Source: Talaromyces rugulosus (taxonomy: Eukaryota; Ascomycota; Eurotiomycetes; Eurotiales; Trichocomaceae). Taken from it: a stretch of DNA of 64,000 nt. The DNA lies in NCBI RefSeq assembly GCF_013368755.1, contig NC_049565.1, positions 1,550,001 to 1,614,000 on the forward strand, in the 5' to 3' direction. Positions 1-10,187 of the stretch are shown here, piece by piece. Under the pieces are notes generated by a model, which saw only the letters and a program-made list of their open reading frames with translations, was not told where the DNA came from and made no database searches. Within the stretch, counting starts at the first letter, position 1, and each line of letters starts with the position of its first letter. The translations under genes were made by a program, and so were the position numbers.

Positions 1-163
1 AAAGCCTCATCGTTGCTGGTCTACTCGAATGAAAATGATGCTAAGGTATAGACAAAAACATCCCAAAACGCCTTACATGCCAGACTGGAAGGCAAAACGG
101 CATAATAAAAAACTCGCTCCGGAATCGCATAACAAAAATAATTTTTTTTTCCCCTTCTATCGT

Positions 164-2935
164 TTATTCGTAAAGATCCATGTCACCACCCTCCTCGATT
201 TCAGCAAGGGCGTCGTCAGAATCCACCATGTCTTCGTCGTCCATATCACTATCGGTATGGTTGGGAAGCACATCGATGCGGCCATCTTTCATAACCACTT
301 GGGCAATCTCGCCGTCTTTGATGCTTCCACGTAGAATCAAAACAGCAAGCCGGTTGAGGACTTCGCGTTCAATGAGGCGAGATAGCGGACGAGCACCGTA
401 TGCGGGGGAGTAACCGGCTTCGCCCAGATAATCTTTGACATCTTCGGTGCATTCAATTTTGATATCTTTGTCGTTAGCTTCGAGACGGCGCTGAATTTCG
501 TTGAGTCGAATGTCCACAATAGAACGAATCTCGCGCTTGGTCAGACGGTTGAAGATGACTGTACTGGAGATACGGTTGAGGAATTCGGGAAGGAAGTAGT
601 CACGCAAGGCGCCCATCACTAACTCGCGAGTCTGAGGCTCAATTCGTCCGTCTTTGGCTGTTGGGCGAGCGAGATATTCAGCTCCGAGATTGGAGGTCAT
701 GACCACAATACAGTTCTTGGCGTCAATAATCCGGCCTTGGCCATCGGTAATTCGTCCGTCGTCCATGAGCTGTAGCAGCACCGTCAAAACTTCCTTGGCT
801 GCCTTTTCAACTTCATCAAAAAGAAGGATAGAAAAGGGGCGGCGGCGAAGATTCTCGGTAAGCTGACCACCTGCATCGTGTCCGACGTAACCCGGAGGTG
901 CACCGATCATTCGGCTAAGAGAGTGTCGTTCTTGGTATTCCGACATGTCGAACCGGATCATAGCCTTGGGATCATCGAAGAGGAACTCGGCGAGTGCTTT
1001 TGTCAAAAGAGTTTTACCTGTACCGGAAGGACCGCAGAAAAGGAAACTCGGGGGTTGATTGGGGTTGGCTAAGCCAGACCGTTGTAGTCGAATGGCGTTG
1101 GATACAGACTGTACGGCTTCTTTCTGACCGACGACAATCTTGCCAAGGTGCTTCTCCATTTGAAGGAGTTTGTCCTTCTCGGTAGTCTTGAGCCTGGTAA
1201 CTGGAATTCCGGTCCACCTGCCAACGATTTCATTGATTTGATCGGGACCAACAGCGTCAGGCATGAGAGTCGTCTCCCCTTGATCCCCAGCTCGGGCACG
1301 CTCTTCGGCATCACTCTTGGCTCGTTCAGCCTCAAGACGTTGGATGAGAGCTTGGGTTTCCGGAATGGCGTAATACTCAAGATCGGCGGCAGTTGCAGTG
1401 TCTCCTGAACGCATCGACTCGTCTCTTTTGACTTTGAGCGAGTCTAGCTTCATCTTAGCGTCTTGAATTTCTTTGCTGCGCCTCTTCTCCTGTTCGTATT
1501 TCTCTCGGAGTGGTCGCAGTTCCTCGGCAACATTTGCTGCTTCCTGTTTGGCCAGCTCAAGACGAGTTTTGGATGCGGCATCTTTTTCACGCTCTAAAGC
1601 GTGGATTTCGATTTGAAGCTGTCGTAATCTTCTTTCAAGATTGTCAAGAGCCTCCGGTTCCGATTCACGAGTCACACGCACGGCTGCGGCAGCTTCGTCA
1701 ATCAAATCAACGGCTGAATCAGGTAATCGTCGTGCGGTGAGGTAACGAGCAGCAAGTGTGGCTGCTGTTACAATGGCACCATCAAGGATGTTTACTCCGT
1801 GATGAACTTCGTATCGTTCTTTGAGACCACGAAGAATAGAAATAGTTTCGGGCACAGTTGGTTCCTTAACCAGGACTTGTTGGAAACGTCGTTCAAAGGC
1901 CTGGTCTTTCTCGATGTACTTGCGGTATTCCCCGAGCGTAGTGGCACCGATACAGTGTAGCTGGCCACGAGCTAACATCGGCTTAAGCAAGTTGGCTGCA
2001 TCCATGCCTCCCTCGCCGCTCGATCCAGCACCCATCAGAAGATGGATCTCGTCAACAAATAGTACTATGGTCTCGCGTGCTTCATCAATCTCCTTCAACA
2101 CGCCTTTCATTCGTTCTTCGAACTCGCCGCGGAATTTGCTTCCCGCCACAAGCGCGCCGACATCGAGAGAGAGAAGTTTGCAATGTGCAAGATTGGCTGG
2201 TACATCTGCGTTGACGATACGTCGTGCTAGGCCTTCTACCACAGTAGTTTTACCAACACCAGGATCACCGATCAGGACAGGGTTGTTCTTCGTCCGGCGA
2301 GTAAGAATGCGAATGACTCGTCGGATTTCTTCCTCACGACCGATGACTGGGTCAATTTTTCCTTCGCGGGCGAGTGCCGTCATGTCGATGGTAAACTTTT
2401 TGAGATTTTCATGTTCTTCTTCAGCATCGGCAGTCTTGGAGTCGACTCGCTTGGTGCCGCGGATCTGTGATACCGCGTTGTCGATAAGTTTCACATTGGG
2501 GATGTTAGCCTCAGCCAAGGCTTTCTGGACCTGTCCATCTTGAGCGAGCGCGGAAATCAGGTGGTCGATAGCAACGTAGCTGTCCTTTTGCGTTTTGGAC
2601 AGGTCAGACGAGGAGCGGATGACCTTGGAGAGAGCAGGGGAAACGGCGACTCGTTCTGGAGGAGGGTCTTGGCTTGGCTGCCTGACGAGCAGCTTCATGA
2701 GTGATCGTTCTAGCAGCTGTGGATCGCCATGTGCCCGTTCAATAACTTGCTTGAACAGCGGGACACTCGATGAGTCTGTTTGTTGTTCTTCATCGTCTAG
2801 ATTGCCCGCTGGGGGGTTCAACAGCGATACGGCAAGGTGGAGAGGCAGGATTTGAGTGTGAGCGTATTGCTCTGCAAGATCGTTTGCATCGAGCAGAGCC
2901 TTGTTGGCCCGGTCTGTAAACTGAGCACCGTTCAT
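164..2935 (-). CDS. hsp104: Hsp104/ClpB-type protein disaggregase
   Basis: Single-exon gene for a 923-aa cytosolic/nuclear AAA+ chaperone that, in this family, extracts polypeptides from aggregates together with Hsp70. An N-terminal Clp domain (about residues 1-155) is followed by NBD1 with Walker A GDPGVGKT at 223-230 and Walker B DEIH near 295. A long coiled-coil middle domain (about 420-550) comes next, then NBD2 with Walker A GPSGTGKT at 635-642. The C-terminal tail is very acidic and ends DMDLYE, in the place where the yeast protein has its acidic co-chaperone-binding tail. The start is the first ATG (2935-2933), opening MNGAQFTDRANKALL. The frame stays open 8 codons upstream only through a GTG. 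Heat-shock-element-like sites lie upstream. Family assignment is very secure. Confidence 0.97.
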   Translation of the reverse strand: MNGAQFTDRANKALLDANDLAEQYAHTQILPLHLAVSLLNPPAGNLDDEEQQTDSSSVPLFKQVIERAHGDPQLLERSLMKLLVRQPSQDPPPERVAVSPALSKVIRSSSDLSKTQKDSYVAIDHLISALAQDGQVQKALAEANIPNVKLIDNAVSQIRGTKRVDSKTADAEEEHENLKKFTIDMTALAREGKIDPVIGREEEIRRVIRILTRRTKNNPVLIGDPGVGKTTVVEGLARRIVNADVPANLAHCKLLSLDVGALVAGSKFRGEFEERMKGVLKEIDEARETIVLFVDEIHLLMGAGSSGEGGMDAANLLKPMLARGQLHCIGATTLGEYRKYIEKDQAFERRFQQVLVKEPTVPETISILRGLKERYEVHHGVNILDGAIVTAATLAARYLTARRLPDSAVDLIDEAAAAVRVTRESEPEALDNLERRLRQLQIEIHALEREKDAASKTRLELAKQEAANVAEELRPLREKYEQEKRRSKEIQDAKMKLDSLKVKRDESMRSGDTATAADLEYYAIPETQALIQRLEAERAKSDAEERARAGDQGETTLMPDAVGPDQINEIVGRWTGIPVTRLKTTEKDKLLQMEKHLGKIVVGQKEAVQSVSNAIRLQRSGLANPNQPPSFLFCGPSGTGKTLLTKALAEFLFDDPKAMIRFDMSEYQERHSLSRMIGAPPGYVGHDAGGQLTENLRRRPFSILLFDEVEKAAKEVLTVLLQLMDDGRITDGQGRIIDAKNCIVVMTSNLGAEYLARPTAKDGRIEPQTRELVMGALRDYFLPEFLNRISSTVIFNRLTKREIRSIVDIRLNEIQRRLEANDKDIKIECTEDVKDYLGEAGYSPAYGARPLSRLIEREVLNRLAVLILRGSIKDGEIAQVVMKDGRIDVLPNHTDSDMDDEDMVDSDDALAEIEEGGDMDLYE

Positions 2936-2959
2936 TGTGGCTTGTATAGTGCGCCACAC

Positions 2960-2970
2960 GAAGATTCACG
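2960..2970 (-). promoter_or_regulatory. Heat-shock-element-like site (leader of hsp104)
   Basis: GAAgaTTCacG reads as two perfect inverted nGAAn units plus a partial third, 25 bp upstream of the hsp104 ATG. It would lie in the 5' leader or core promoter. The HSF1 role is inferred from the match and the downstream gene. Confidence 0.4.
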
Positions 2971-3069
2971 CCCGTTTGCTTTTGTTTTTTTTTGGGGTTG
3001 GAGTATTCGCCCTAATTGGGTCGAAATATCTGGGGCTCACCAGACTAGATGTGGAAGTGAAGCAAAGGT

Positions 3070-3080
3070 GAATTTTCGAG
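3070..3080 (-). promoter_or_regulatory. Heat-shock-element-like site
   Basis: GAAttTTCgaG has alternating GAA/TTC units at 5-bp spacing, about 135 bp upstream of the hsp104 start codon. It is consistent with HSF1 control. Seen by eye only. Confidence 0.45.
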
Positions 3081-3268
3081 CGACGGCAAAGAGGTGGTTT
3101 CACGAAGAAGAAACTGAGTCGGGAGTCACTGGGCACACAGACGATATATAAAGGCAGCGTTCTTTGGGCATCATATGAGATGAAGACGGACGAGTGTGTT
3201 GGAGAAAGGTCTGGCCAGACCCCGCTCCTGCCCGCTCCTGCCCGCTCATTCGCCCAGCTTCTGTTGCC

Positions 3269-3281
3269 TTCTGGAACAGTC
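3269..3281 (-). promoter_or_regulatory. Heat-shock-element-like site (distal)
   Basis: TTCtgGAAcagTC has two perfect units and a third with one mismatch, about 335 bp upstream of the hsp104 ATG. It is a third candidate HSF site in the same promoter. Confidence 0.4.
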
Positions 3282-3342
3282 GAACTCGTCGACGTCAGAC
3301 CACGTGACCTCCCCGCATACGTTGGGATGACTTCATACAGTA

Positions 3343-3376
3343 GCCCTAACCCTAGTAACCCTACAATAGCCCTAAT
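3343..3376. repeat. Interstitial telomere-like CCCTAA repeats
   Basis: Four CCCTA(A) units, two of them directly adjacent, occur in 34 bp (CCCTAACCCTA, then two spaced units). The complement is the TTAGGG repeat used at filamentous-fungal telomeres. The tract is too short and degenerate to be a chromosome end. Confidence 0.55.
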
Positions 3377-3911
3377 AGCTTAGAGATAGTGTGATGAATC
3401 ATTATTGCCCGGAAGTGTCAATAGTATCATGGTGGCGAGATAACAGTAGATTGAAGATAAATCACGTGACCTGCTTGCCAATTTGGCAATTTCAAATTTG
3501 CCGCCGGAGCAAATTGTTTTGAACCTTATTGCCCTCTGTTGCTCGAGGGCAAAACAAAGGCCAAGATGTTGACTCTACGGGAGCAATCGGTGCCACTAAT
3601 ATATAGAACATCGACTGAATCAGCCCATGAGTTGCTGTCTGCCCTGATTGGATTGAGGGGGACTGCCCAATCAGAGTAACAACTGATCAACCGTGTGTAG
3701 CACTGGATTTGTTGTCTTGCATTAGTTGCATAGTTGCATAGTTACACTGCGTATACCGTCAACTGACCCGTGTGGTTGCAACTTCTCGGAATGGAGACAA
3801 GACTACGACTTGTGTTGAGAGCTGTCCTGGGCATCTCGTAAACACCACGAACGTCCAACACCATGTCATATCACGTGACGTGCTGGCAGGTGCTCTTGCC
3901 CTGGACGATTG

Positions 3912-3978
3912 CTTCTCCTTCTCCTTCTCCTTCCTCTTTCTCTTCCTCCTCCTCTTCCTCTTCCCCCTCTTTCTTTTC
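3912..3978 (+). repeat. Pyrimidine-only low-complexity tract
   Basis: About 67 bp contain only C and T, built from CTT/TCC units. The opposite strand is a pure GA tract. Such tracts are common in fungal promoters and introns. Confidence 0.8.
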
Positions 3979-4775
3979 ATCTTTGGAATACGAGATCGCT
4001 CAATGAAAATCACCGAAACACAATCGAAACACACTTGACTTGGACTTTGACCCCGAATGGAGGGATCGTCTATGTCATGCCGGGCTATGCACGAACGAAT
4101 GATGTCACTAAGAACCCCCACGACTAGGACGAGCGTACCAATCACATTCTGGTTTTAACAACGTTATTCTCTACCACGGTCAGACGGAAAATACCCTTCG
4201 CTGGCTTCCGAAGAAGAGTCCGTCCTCTAGATTTGTCGTCCCTCGGGCGAGAAGACCCGACGAGACAGGAAACCGGCTTCCTGGTGACACCGATGCAGAA
4301 GAAGCCTGCAATGGATGTGGTTACTCTAACTCGGTTGCCACCTGCGACATCCTCAAGTCTCGACCATAGGCCCGTATTATGCCTTTGATCAATTTGGCCT
4401 AGTCGACTCGAGCCTACGAGGCCATGAGGGATTTAGAACCACTTCATGACGCCTACAGCGCTTGATGGAAAAATAGCACACGACAAAAGAAACGACGAGA
4501 GGTTCCCACACTCACCTGTTTGGTCAGAATGACCATGAGGCTGGCGTAGTTAACACGGCTGGGCTGGGAGCTTCGCGCAAGCTGACCCTCTTTTTCCTTG
4601 TTCTCGTCGCCCTATGGCTGCCCTAGAGTCGCTCCAAGGTTTGGTCGTCACCCCCTCATCGCTCCGAGCATGCCTGGTGAGCGAGGTCGGTCGGAACTCG
4701 TGCCTGGACACGGCTGCATTCCTCACCCAGCGCCATACGTTTTGCCATTCCGGGTTAATCGAATCTGCAGTCTCC

Positions 4776-4804
<29 letters not shown>
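4776..4804 (+). repeat. Poly(A) homopolymer, 29 nt
   Basis: An uninterrupted run of 29 A. No coding remnant or target-site duplication beside it shows that it came from a retrotransposed transcript. Confidence 0.9.
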
Positions 4805-4808
<4 letters not shown>

Positions 4809-5145
4809 GCTACAGCGCCCTAATTCATTTCCATTATTAAATAGATCAGGGCGAACTCCTCTCTTTGGCCTTTTTCCGTTCCACAGCTCAAACGCCTGCC
4901 TTGCGCTGTGTCCCGTTCGTATTAAATAGTCGGTGTTTCCCCCTTCTCCAGGAACAAAAATGAAGATTGCAAGTCTGACGGTTTTTTTGCAGATCGGACG
5001 TTGTGAAGCCACTCTTGCGTGATCTGACGCGTGTCTTGTGTGCTCTATCTTCTTGCCGACAGGCCCAGCCGTCACCACAAGCTCGGCCTGGAACAGCCGT
5101 TGATTGGAATTGACTGCTTTTCGATTGGATCTCGCACAGAGAATC

Positions 5146-6771
5146 ATGTCGAACAAGCCTATTTTTGTCGCTACCCATCCCCGGGCCTGCTCGACTGCCT
5201 TCGAACGGGTAAGGCTCTCTCACCATGGGTTCCCACCCCTTGCCGGTGGCGCGAGCGCAAGGAGATCTCCTCCCCGGCTAATCCGATTGACTATCTAGGT
5301 CTTTATGACTCGTCGGGACAGCCTGCAGTGCATCCACGAGCCTTTTGGGGATGCTTTTTACTATGGCCCGGAGCGGTTGGGCTCTAGGTACGAGGACGAC
5401 GAGGAGGCGAGACTTGCTAGTGGCTTTAGCCAGTCTACCTTCAAGACCGTCTTTGACCGGATTGAAAGGGAATCCACTGAGGTATGAAACCCTTTCCCCT
5501 TTTGTGCTCGGTTTCTTTTCTTTTTTTCTTCGCCTCCAAATCCCACTACGTAGCCACTGTGGATCTTGCGATTCAGTGTCGCGTGCCCCTTCAAGTTCAC
5601 AATCAAGGCCTAGCTGCGTCGATTCGCTGCAGCTCTAGCCCCGCTGCACGAAAGAAAAAAAAAAGGAAGAAAAAAAGGAAACAGATTTGCTAATGGATAC
5701 TACGGCATCGCAATATTCGCCTCACTTCCTTTCTCACATGCGTTTCGTGCTAGCTACATTTGGGATTTCAAGCTTACTCTATTTGTCAATATACAGGGCA
5801 AGCGAGTCTTCATCAAAGACATCATTCACTATCTCGTTCCCCCGAACGGAAAACCAGCAAGCATTGCTCCGTCTCTGCTAAAACTGAAGCGCGGGATCGG
5901 CACTAGCGAGCATGTCAATGGCCAATCCAACGGTCACGCCAACGGGGTTAATGGCGCCAATGGCGCCGCTGTTAACGGCGTGAGCGTCCACGGGGAGTCT
6001 TCTCGGCAAAAGGCTCCCTACCCGTACGACACAGAAGCCGAGCCTGGAAACCCAACCGTGGTGCCCACCGAGCTTCTGTCTAAGTTCCATTTCACTTTTC
6101 TTATCCGCGATCCCCACTATAGCATCCCATCCTACTACCGGTGCACCATCCCACCGTTAGACGAGGTTACGGGCTTTTACAACTTTTCTCCATCTGAGGC
6201 TGGCTACGATGAGGTCCGCCGTGTTTTCGACTACCTCCGCCAGGTCAATATCGTAGGGCCTCGTATGGCAGCCGCGGGCGGATCTGCCAACGGGATTTCT
6301 CATTCGGCAGCCAGCAATGGCGTGAATGGCCACCATTCTAAGAAGGGTGGCATTGAGATTTGCGTCGTGGATGCAGACGAGATGCTCGACAATCCCGCCG
6401 AGATGATCGAGGGGTATTGCAAAAGCGTCGGAATTCCTTATGACCCGGAGTTACTGACCTGGGACACTAAGGAGGACCACGAATTTGCACGAGCTGCCTT
6501 TGAGAAGTGGAAGGGTTTCCACAATGATGCGATTGAGTCCAAGGGTCTTGAAGCCCGCTGCCACGTATGTTTTTCTTACTATCAACGGGACATGTTATAA
6601 GAAGCTAATTTAGATGTCTGATTACAGCCTAAGGAATTCAAATCCGAGGAAGAATTCGATGCCGAATGGCGCCAGAAATACGGTGAAAAGGGTGCTAAGA
6701 TCATCCGTGAAACCGTCGACCGCAACATGGCCGACTATCACTACCTGAAGCAGTTTGCCTTGAAGGTATAA
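5146..6771 (+). CDS. Sulfotransferase-like P-loop protein
   Basis: Four exons (5146-5208, 5299-5481, 5797-6564, 6628-6771) give a 385-aa protein. The N-terminus IFVATHPRACSTAFERVF resembles the 5'-phosphosulfate-binding loop of PAPS sulfotransferases, here split by intron 1. A later LIRDPHYSIPSYYR segment fits the conserved Arg/Ser 3'-phosphate-binding region. Two low-complexity Asn-Gly-rich insertions (about residues 120-148 and 240-266) separate conserved blocks and look like surface loops. There is no signal peptide or membrane segment, so it is probably cytosolic. Intron 2 is long for this window (315 bp), and the others are 90 and 63 bp. The substrate cannot be told. The fold assignment is good, but actual sulfotransferase activity is an inference. 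Confidence 0.85.
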
Positions 6772-7577
6772 TCTATGTCAAAGACAGATCCAACAGGAGA
6801 CAAAGACAGTCATTCTGTTGTTTGATATGAATTTTTCGGGTTATGTGCTTTTTCTTCTTTCTTGATAACCGCCCACAGATTGTAATTTCTTAATTTTTGT
6901 TTTAACGATTGATGATACGACTGGATGACTCGGTGAATGGCCGGCTATATCCATTTTTTTCCATTCTAACTTGAAACATGCATATGTATTCTTGTGTCTG
7001 AGTAAGAATGATTTTTACGATGCCCCCGTTATCATAGCTGTTGCATTACCAGATTGAGCATTGAAAATGATTAGTGAATTTGATTTTCTAAAAACTAAAA
7101 AGAGCCTATTCATTGTAACAACGCCCTAATCTCATCTACACTAGTTTTCACTTTGATAAACATTGAAACACTTGGCTAAATTTCCAAAAACGTCGTTCGT
7201 TGACGATAAAAATAATACAAGATACATATCAACAGAGCTGGATGATCCGCTCGGAATAATACAGGGGAGACCATTCACACTAATGGACTTGACAATCAAT
7301 GTCCTTCTAATGACACTCGTCAAAAAAGACTGCAGTCTCATAAAATAGAAATAAAAAGAAACATCAGACCGGTATAACAAAAACAAAGGCCAAGGACGTT
7401 GTAGCAGCAAAAGAGAGTACAAAAATAAAGACACCTCAGAAGAATATAGGGGTCATCGCCGCTCGCTGATGCGTTTGATAAGAATGGGAGAGAGGGTTTA
7501 ATTTCCAACAGGTAGATCCGGAACAGGCTCTCCGGGGAGGGAAAAAAAAAAAAGCTAATTTGTAACTTTGGTTTTTT
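6772..7577. other. AT-rich convergent intergenic region
   Basis: This is the 3' flank shared by the sulfotransferase-like gene and atg27. It is AT-rich with scattered T- and A-runs. I see no gene, only short spurious ORFs. Confidence 0.7.
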
Positions 7578-8804
7578 TTATACAGCAGCATATCCTCCTC
7601 TCGTACCGGGGCCTTGAAGGGTATTAATCACCCGGCGCAACCAGTCTTGGAAAATATAAGGGACGTCACGGATGGTGTCCCCGTGGGGGAGAAGGTCCCA
7701 CCCTCGAGCACCGTAGCGGTTGTAGTTCAGCCAGGAGCCGAAGATGAGGTATGTAGCGACCAGGAGGAAGACGCTACAGAATTATTAGTTTAAAAACAAG
7801 AAATTTAGAAGAAAAAAAAAGAGTCTTACATAATGATCAACCAGGTGAAGAATCCCCAGTGACCACTGCCGTTAGAATCCGACGGGTTGTCGCTGAGATA
7901 GTTCTCGCATGCGTACTTGGTCTTCCAGTCGAGTCGGAGAATGTAGTATTTGTCGTCGACGAGACCGAAGCTCTTGAGCTGGAGGCTTCGGTCGGAGGTG
8001 TCTTGCTCGCCATCGGCTTTATCTCCGCTATTGTCTTTGTCTTTATCGTCGCCTTCTTCTTCTTCATCATCGCCTTCCTTCTCGTCGTCGTCCTTGTCCT
8101 CATCATCCTCGCGCCGGAAACGCTTTTTGCTTTCTTCTTCGTCCTTGTCCTTGTCCTCTTTATTTTTATCCGAGTCTTCAGACTTCTCCGTTGTCAGACC
8201 CTCCAAACCCGTCCGGTCGGGGTCACATTGAAACTCGATAACAGCCGAGGCCGGCTTGCCTTTTTTCTGGCCGTGCTCGTGAATCTCGCCGCCGGCGATT
8301 TTGACACGCACTCCCTCTGTATCAGCATCTTGCTTTTTCAAACGCGTGACTTCTGGGTCTTTGCTGCCGCCGCCAGCGGGATCCAGTCCGGCAATAGGGA
8401 GAGGTCGCACTTCGACCGGGTGCTCGTCTTCGTCTTCGTCGTCATCGTATATCGTCCTTTCAAAGCCGCAGACTATAAATCCAAGTTAGAACAGCCCCCA
8501 AAAAATCTTTATCAAAGAAAAAGCAAAACATACTGTTCTTCGACGTCCCGCAGTAGGCGCCTTCAAAGTGCGAAGCACCGCCCAGAATGTTGCAAATGTT
8601 GATCAGATACGTCGTGTTTTGCGTGTACCCATCCAGATGGGTGGCGTTGTAGATCTCATGGACGCCGCCGAGCGGACTCAGATCGAAATGCACATCGTCG
8701 ACGCGGATATCGGCGCACGAGAAGCCGAGGGCAGATGTTAGTGAAGGGGATGATGATAGCACAGCTGTCAGCAGCGCCAGCGAGGGCTGGGTGAGCACGC
8801 GCAT
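7578..8804 (-). CDS. atg27: Autophagy-related protein 27 (Atg27)
   Basis: Three exons (8804-8534, 8472-7830, 7773-7578) encode 369 aa; the introns are 61 and 56 bp. A signal peptide (MRVLTQPSLALLTAVL...) precedes a lumenal mannose-6-phosphate-receptor-like domain with paired cysteines (FSCADI, NICNIL, YCGTS, VCGF, FQCDP, YACENY). One transmembrane helix near the C-terminus (FFTWLIIVFLLVATYLIFG) spans the exon 2/3 junction, and the short cytosolic tail ends GGYAAV. That final YxxPhi motif matches the C-terminal tyrosine sorting signal (YSAV) of yeast Atg27. The family protein is a type I membrane protein of Golgi, vacuole and endosome that helps supply Atg9 vesicles. A strongly charged Asp/Glu/Lys insert lies in the middle of the lumenal part. 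Identity is secure. Confidence 0.95.
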
Positions 8805-9557
8805 GGCAGGTGGGGAAGAAGGAAACGGGAATCCCTTTCTCGTTATCGGTGTTTTTTTTCAATGCTCGAAAGAGAGTAATGGTATAATAGATAGGAAAGA
8901 ATAGGGTTGTACAATGAAGAAATGCCCCCTGTTAGTTGATGGAGGAGGTTGTTCGCAGAGGCTTTGACGGTGACTGCGACGAGCCGCGAGTCGCGCGCCA
9001 AGACCGCCGGACTCGGCTAAGCAGCGTCGATGTCACACGACAAAACAGGATGACCAGAAGCACTATCAAATGGAATAGTATATATGAATGTACTTCTAAT
9101 AGTCTGCTGAGGATGAAGATCATAACAATCTGCACTCGCTTGAAATGGAATTGCAGGGTCGTGTCTTGCAGGAATACACTGCGGAAGGCAGTCAACCTAT
9201 GTAGTATCTACCTAGTACGAGCTAGATAAAAAGGAGAACTTTGCCATAATCTATTTCACGTATGGTAACTAATACCAGCATCGTCAAAATAAGCCATTGT
9301 ATGCCGACATGGAGCTATCAACCGATTCTACTTGCATCGAAAAGTATAGATAGATGGCGCACAGACCACGTGCGGGATCGCCTTTAGCCTGCATCGCTCG
9401 ACTCTTCATCAATACATATTGATTACACATAACCCCCGACAAAAACCAAATAAATACACCAGTCAGGAATCGCGTCTATACACATCACAAAAAGATATCA
9501 ATCCCGCTTGATTTTCCTTGTCGTCTCAGTCTGGTTACACAATCCCAAATTTTCAAA
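8805..9557. other. Divergent promoter region between atg27 and pfd4
   Basis: No gene recognised. It contains a CACGTG box at 9367. The 97-codon frames on both strands near 8932-9229 resemble no family I know. Confidence 0.65.
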
Positions 9558-10187
9558 ATGCTGCAACATCGCATGGTGCGCTCTCTCTTCCCCTTCCCCT
9601 CGCTTCTCGCATGGCGGGGCTAAAAAGACCTTATTATCCACGCAGCTCTCAAAAGATGACGAGGCCACTGCAGGCGGAGAGGACAACGAGGTGCGTCGCG
9701 AAGATCAGGACAAGATCAATCGGTTTAGCCGGCTGCATCAGCGCGAGACTGTCCTCGAAGAGCGATTGAAAGCGAAGCAAGTATGTACCCATTTGTCAAA
9801 GTAGAACGACAAAAAAAAAAAAGAGAGAGAGAGAGAGAGAGGGAGAGAGAATAACAACTAGCAGAAAGACAAGGAAGATATAGACGAAGTCTCAACAGAA
9901 TTGGAACTAGCAGACGAAGATGAACTCGTACCGTACGACACACAACAACCCCTTTCAAATCTCTCTGCTAGTCTGGCTAATCTGATATCATTAGATACAA
10001 AATCGGCGACTCGTTTGTGCATCTCCCGCTCGAGGAAGCACAGTCGTTGCTCACGGCGTCATCGGAAGAGATCGATGCAGAAGTCTCTCGGCTCGAGGAC
10101 TCGTTGGGTGAATTGCGAGAGGAGCTAACCCAACTCAAGGGTGCGCTCTATGCGCGCTTTGGAAAGGCTATTAATCTTGATGTTTAG
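9558..10187 (+). CDS. pfd4: Prefoldin subunit 4
   Basis: Four exons (9558-9575, 9646-9780, 9865-9932, 9995-10187) give 137 aa, the usual length for this beta-type prefoldin subunit. Exon 1 is only 18 nt (MLQHRM), and intron 1 has a weak GTGCGC donor. The protein has the expected shape: an N-terminal coiled-coil helix (REDQDKINRFSRLHQRE), the beta-hairpin KIGDSFVHLPLEEAQ, and a C-terminal coiled coil ending LKGALYARFGKAINL. Prefoldin is a cytosolic hexamer that hands nascent actin and tubulin to the CCT chaperonin. Intron 2 holds a (GA)n repeat. Splicing at CC^GTACGA restores ELVPYKIGDSF, which supports the model. Confidence 0.93.
9822..9850 (+). repeat. (GA)n microsatellite in pfd4 intron 2
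   Basis: About 14 GA units follow an A-run, inside the 84-bp second intron of pfd4. Confidence 0.9.

Larger units (their letters stand above)
2936..5145. other. Intergenic region, divergent promoters of hsp104 and the sulfotransferase-like gene
   Basis: No convincing gene. It contains HSE-like sites near hsp104, a TATATAAA box near 3147, a short telomere-like CCCTAA cluster at 3343-3376, and three CACGTGAC boxes at 3301, 3463 and 3872. It also has a pyrimidine-only tract at 3912-3978 and a run of 29 A at 4776-4804. The ORFs across 3759-4145 are low-complexity translations of the pyrimidine tract. Confidence 0.7.

Noticed and set aside
1821..2543. 240-codon plus-strand frame
   Set aside because: Antisense shadow of hsp104; the composition (Arg/Ser-rich) follows from the coding strand and no domain is seen.
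4776..4804. A29 run as the tail of a retroposed gene
   Set aside because: No coding remnant upstream and no flanking target-site duplication.
7859..8602. 247-codon plus-strand frame
   Set aside because: Antisense of the Asp/Glu/Lys-rich part of atg27; hydrophobic runs are translations of the reverse of acidic codons, not a membrane protein.
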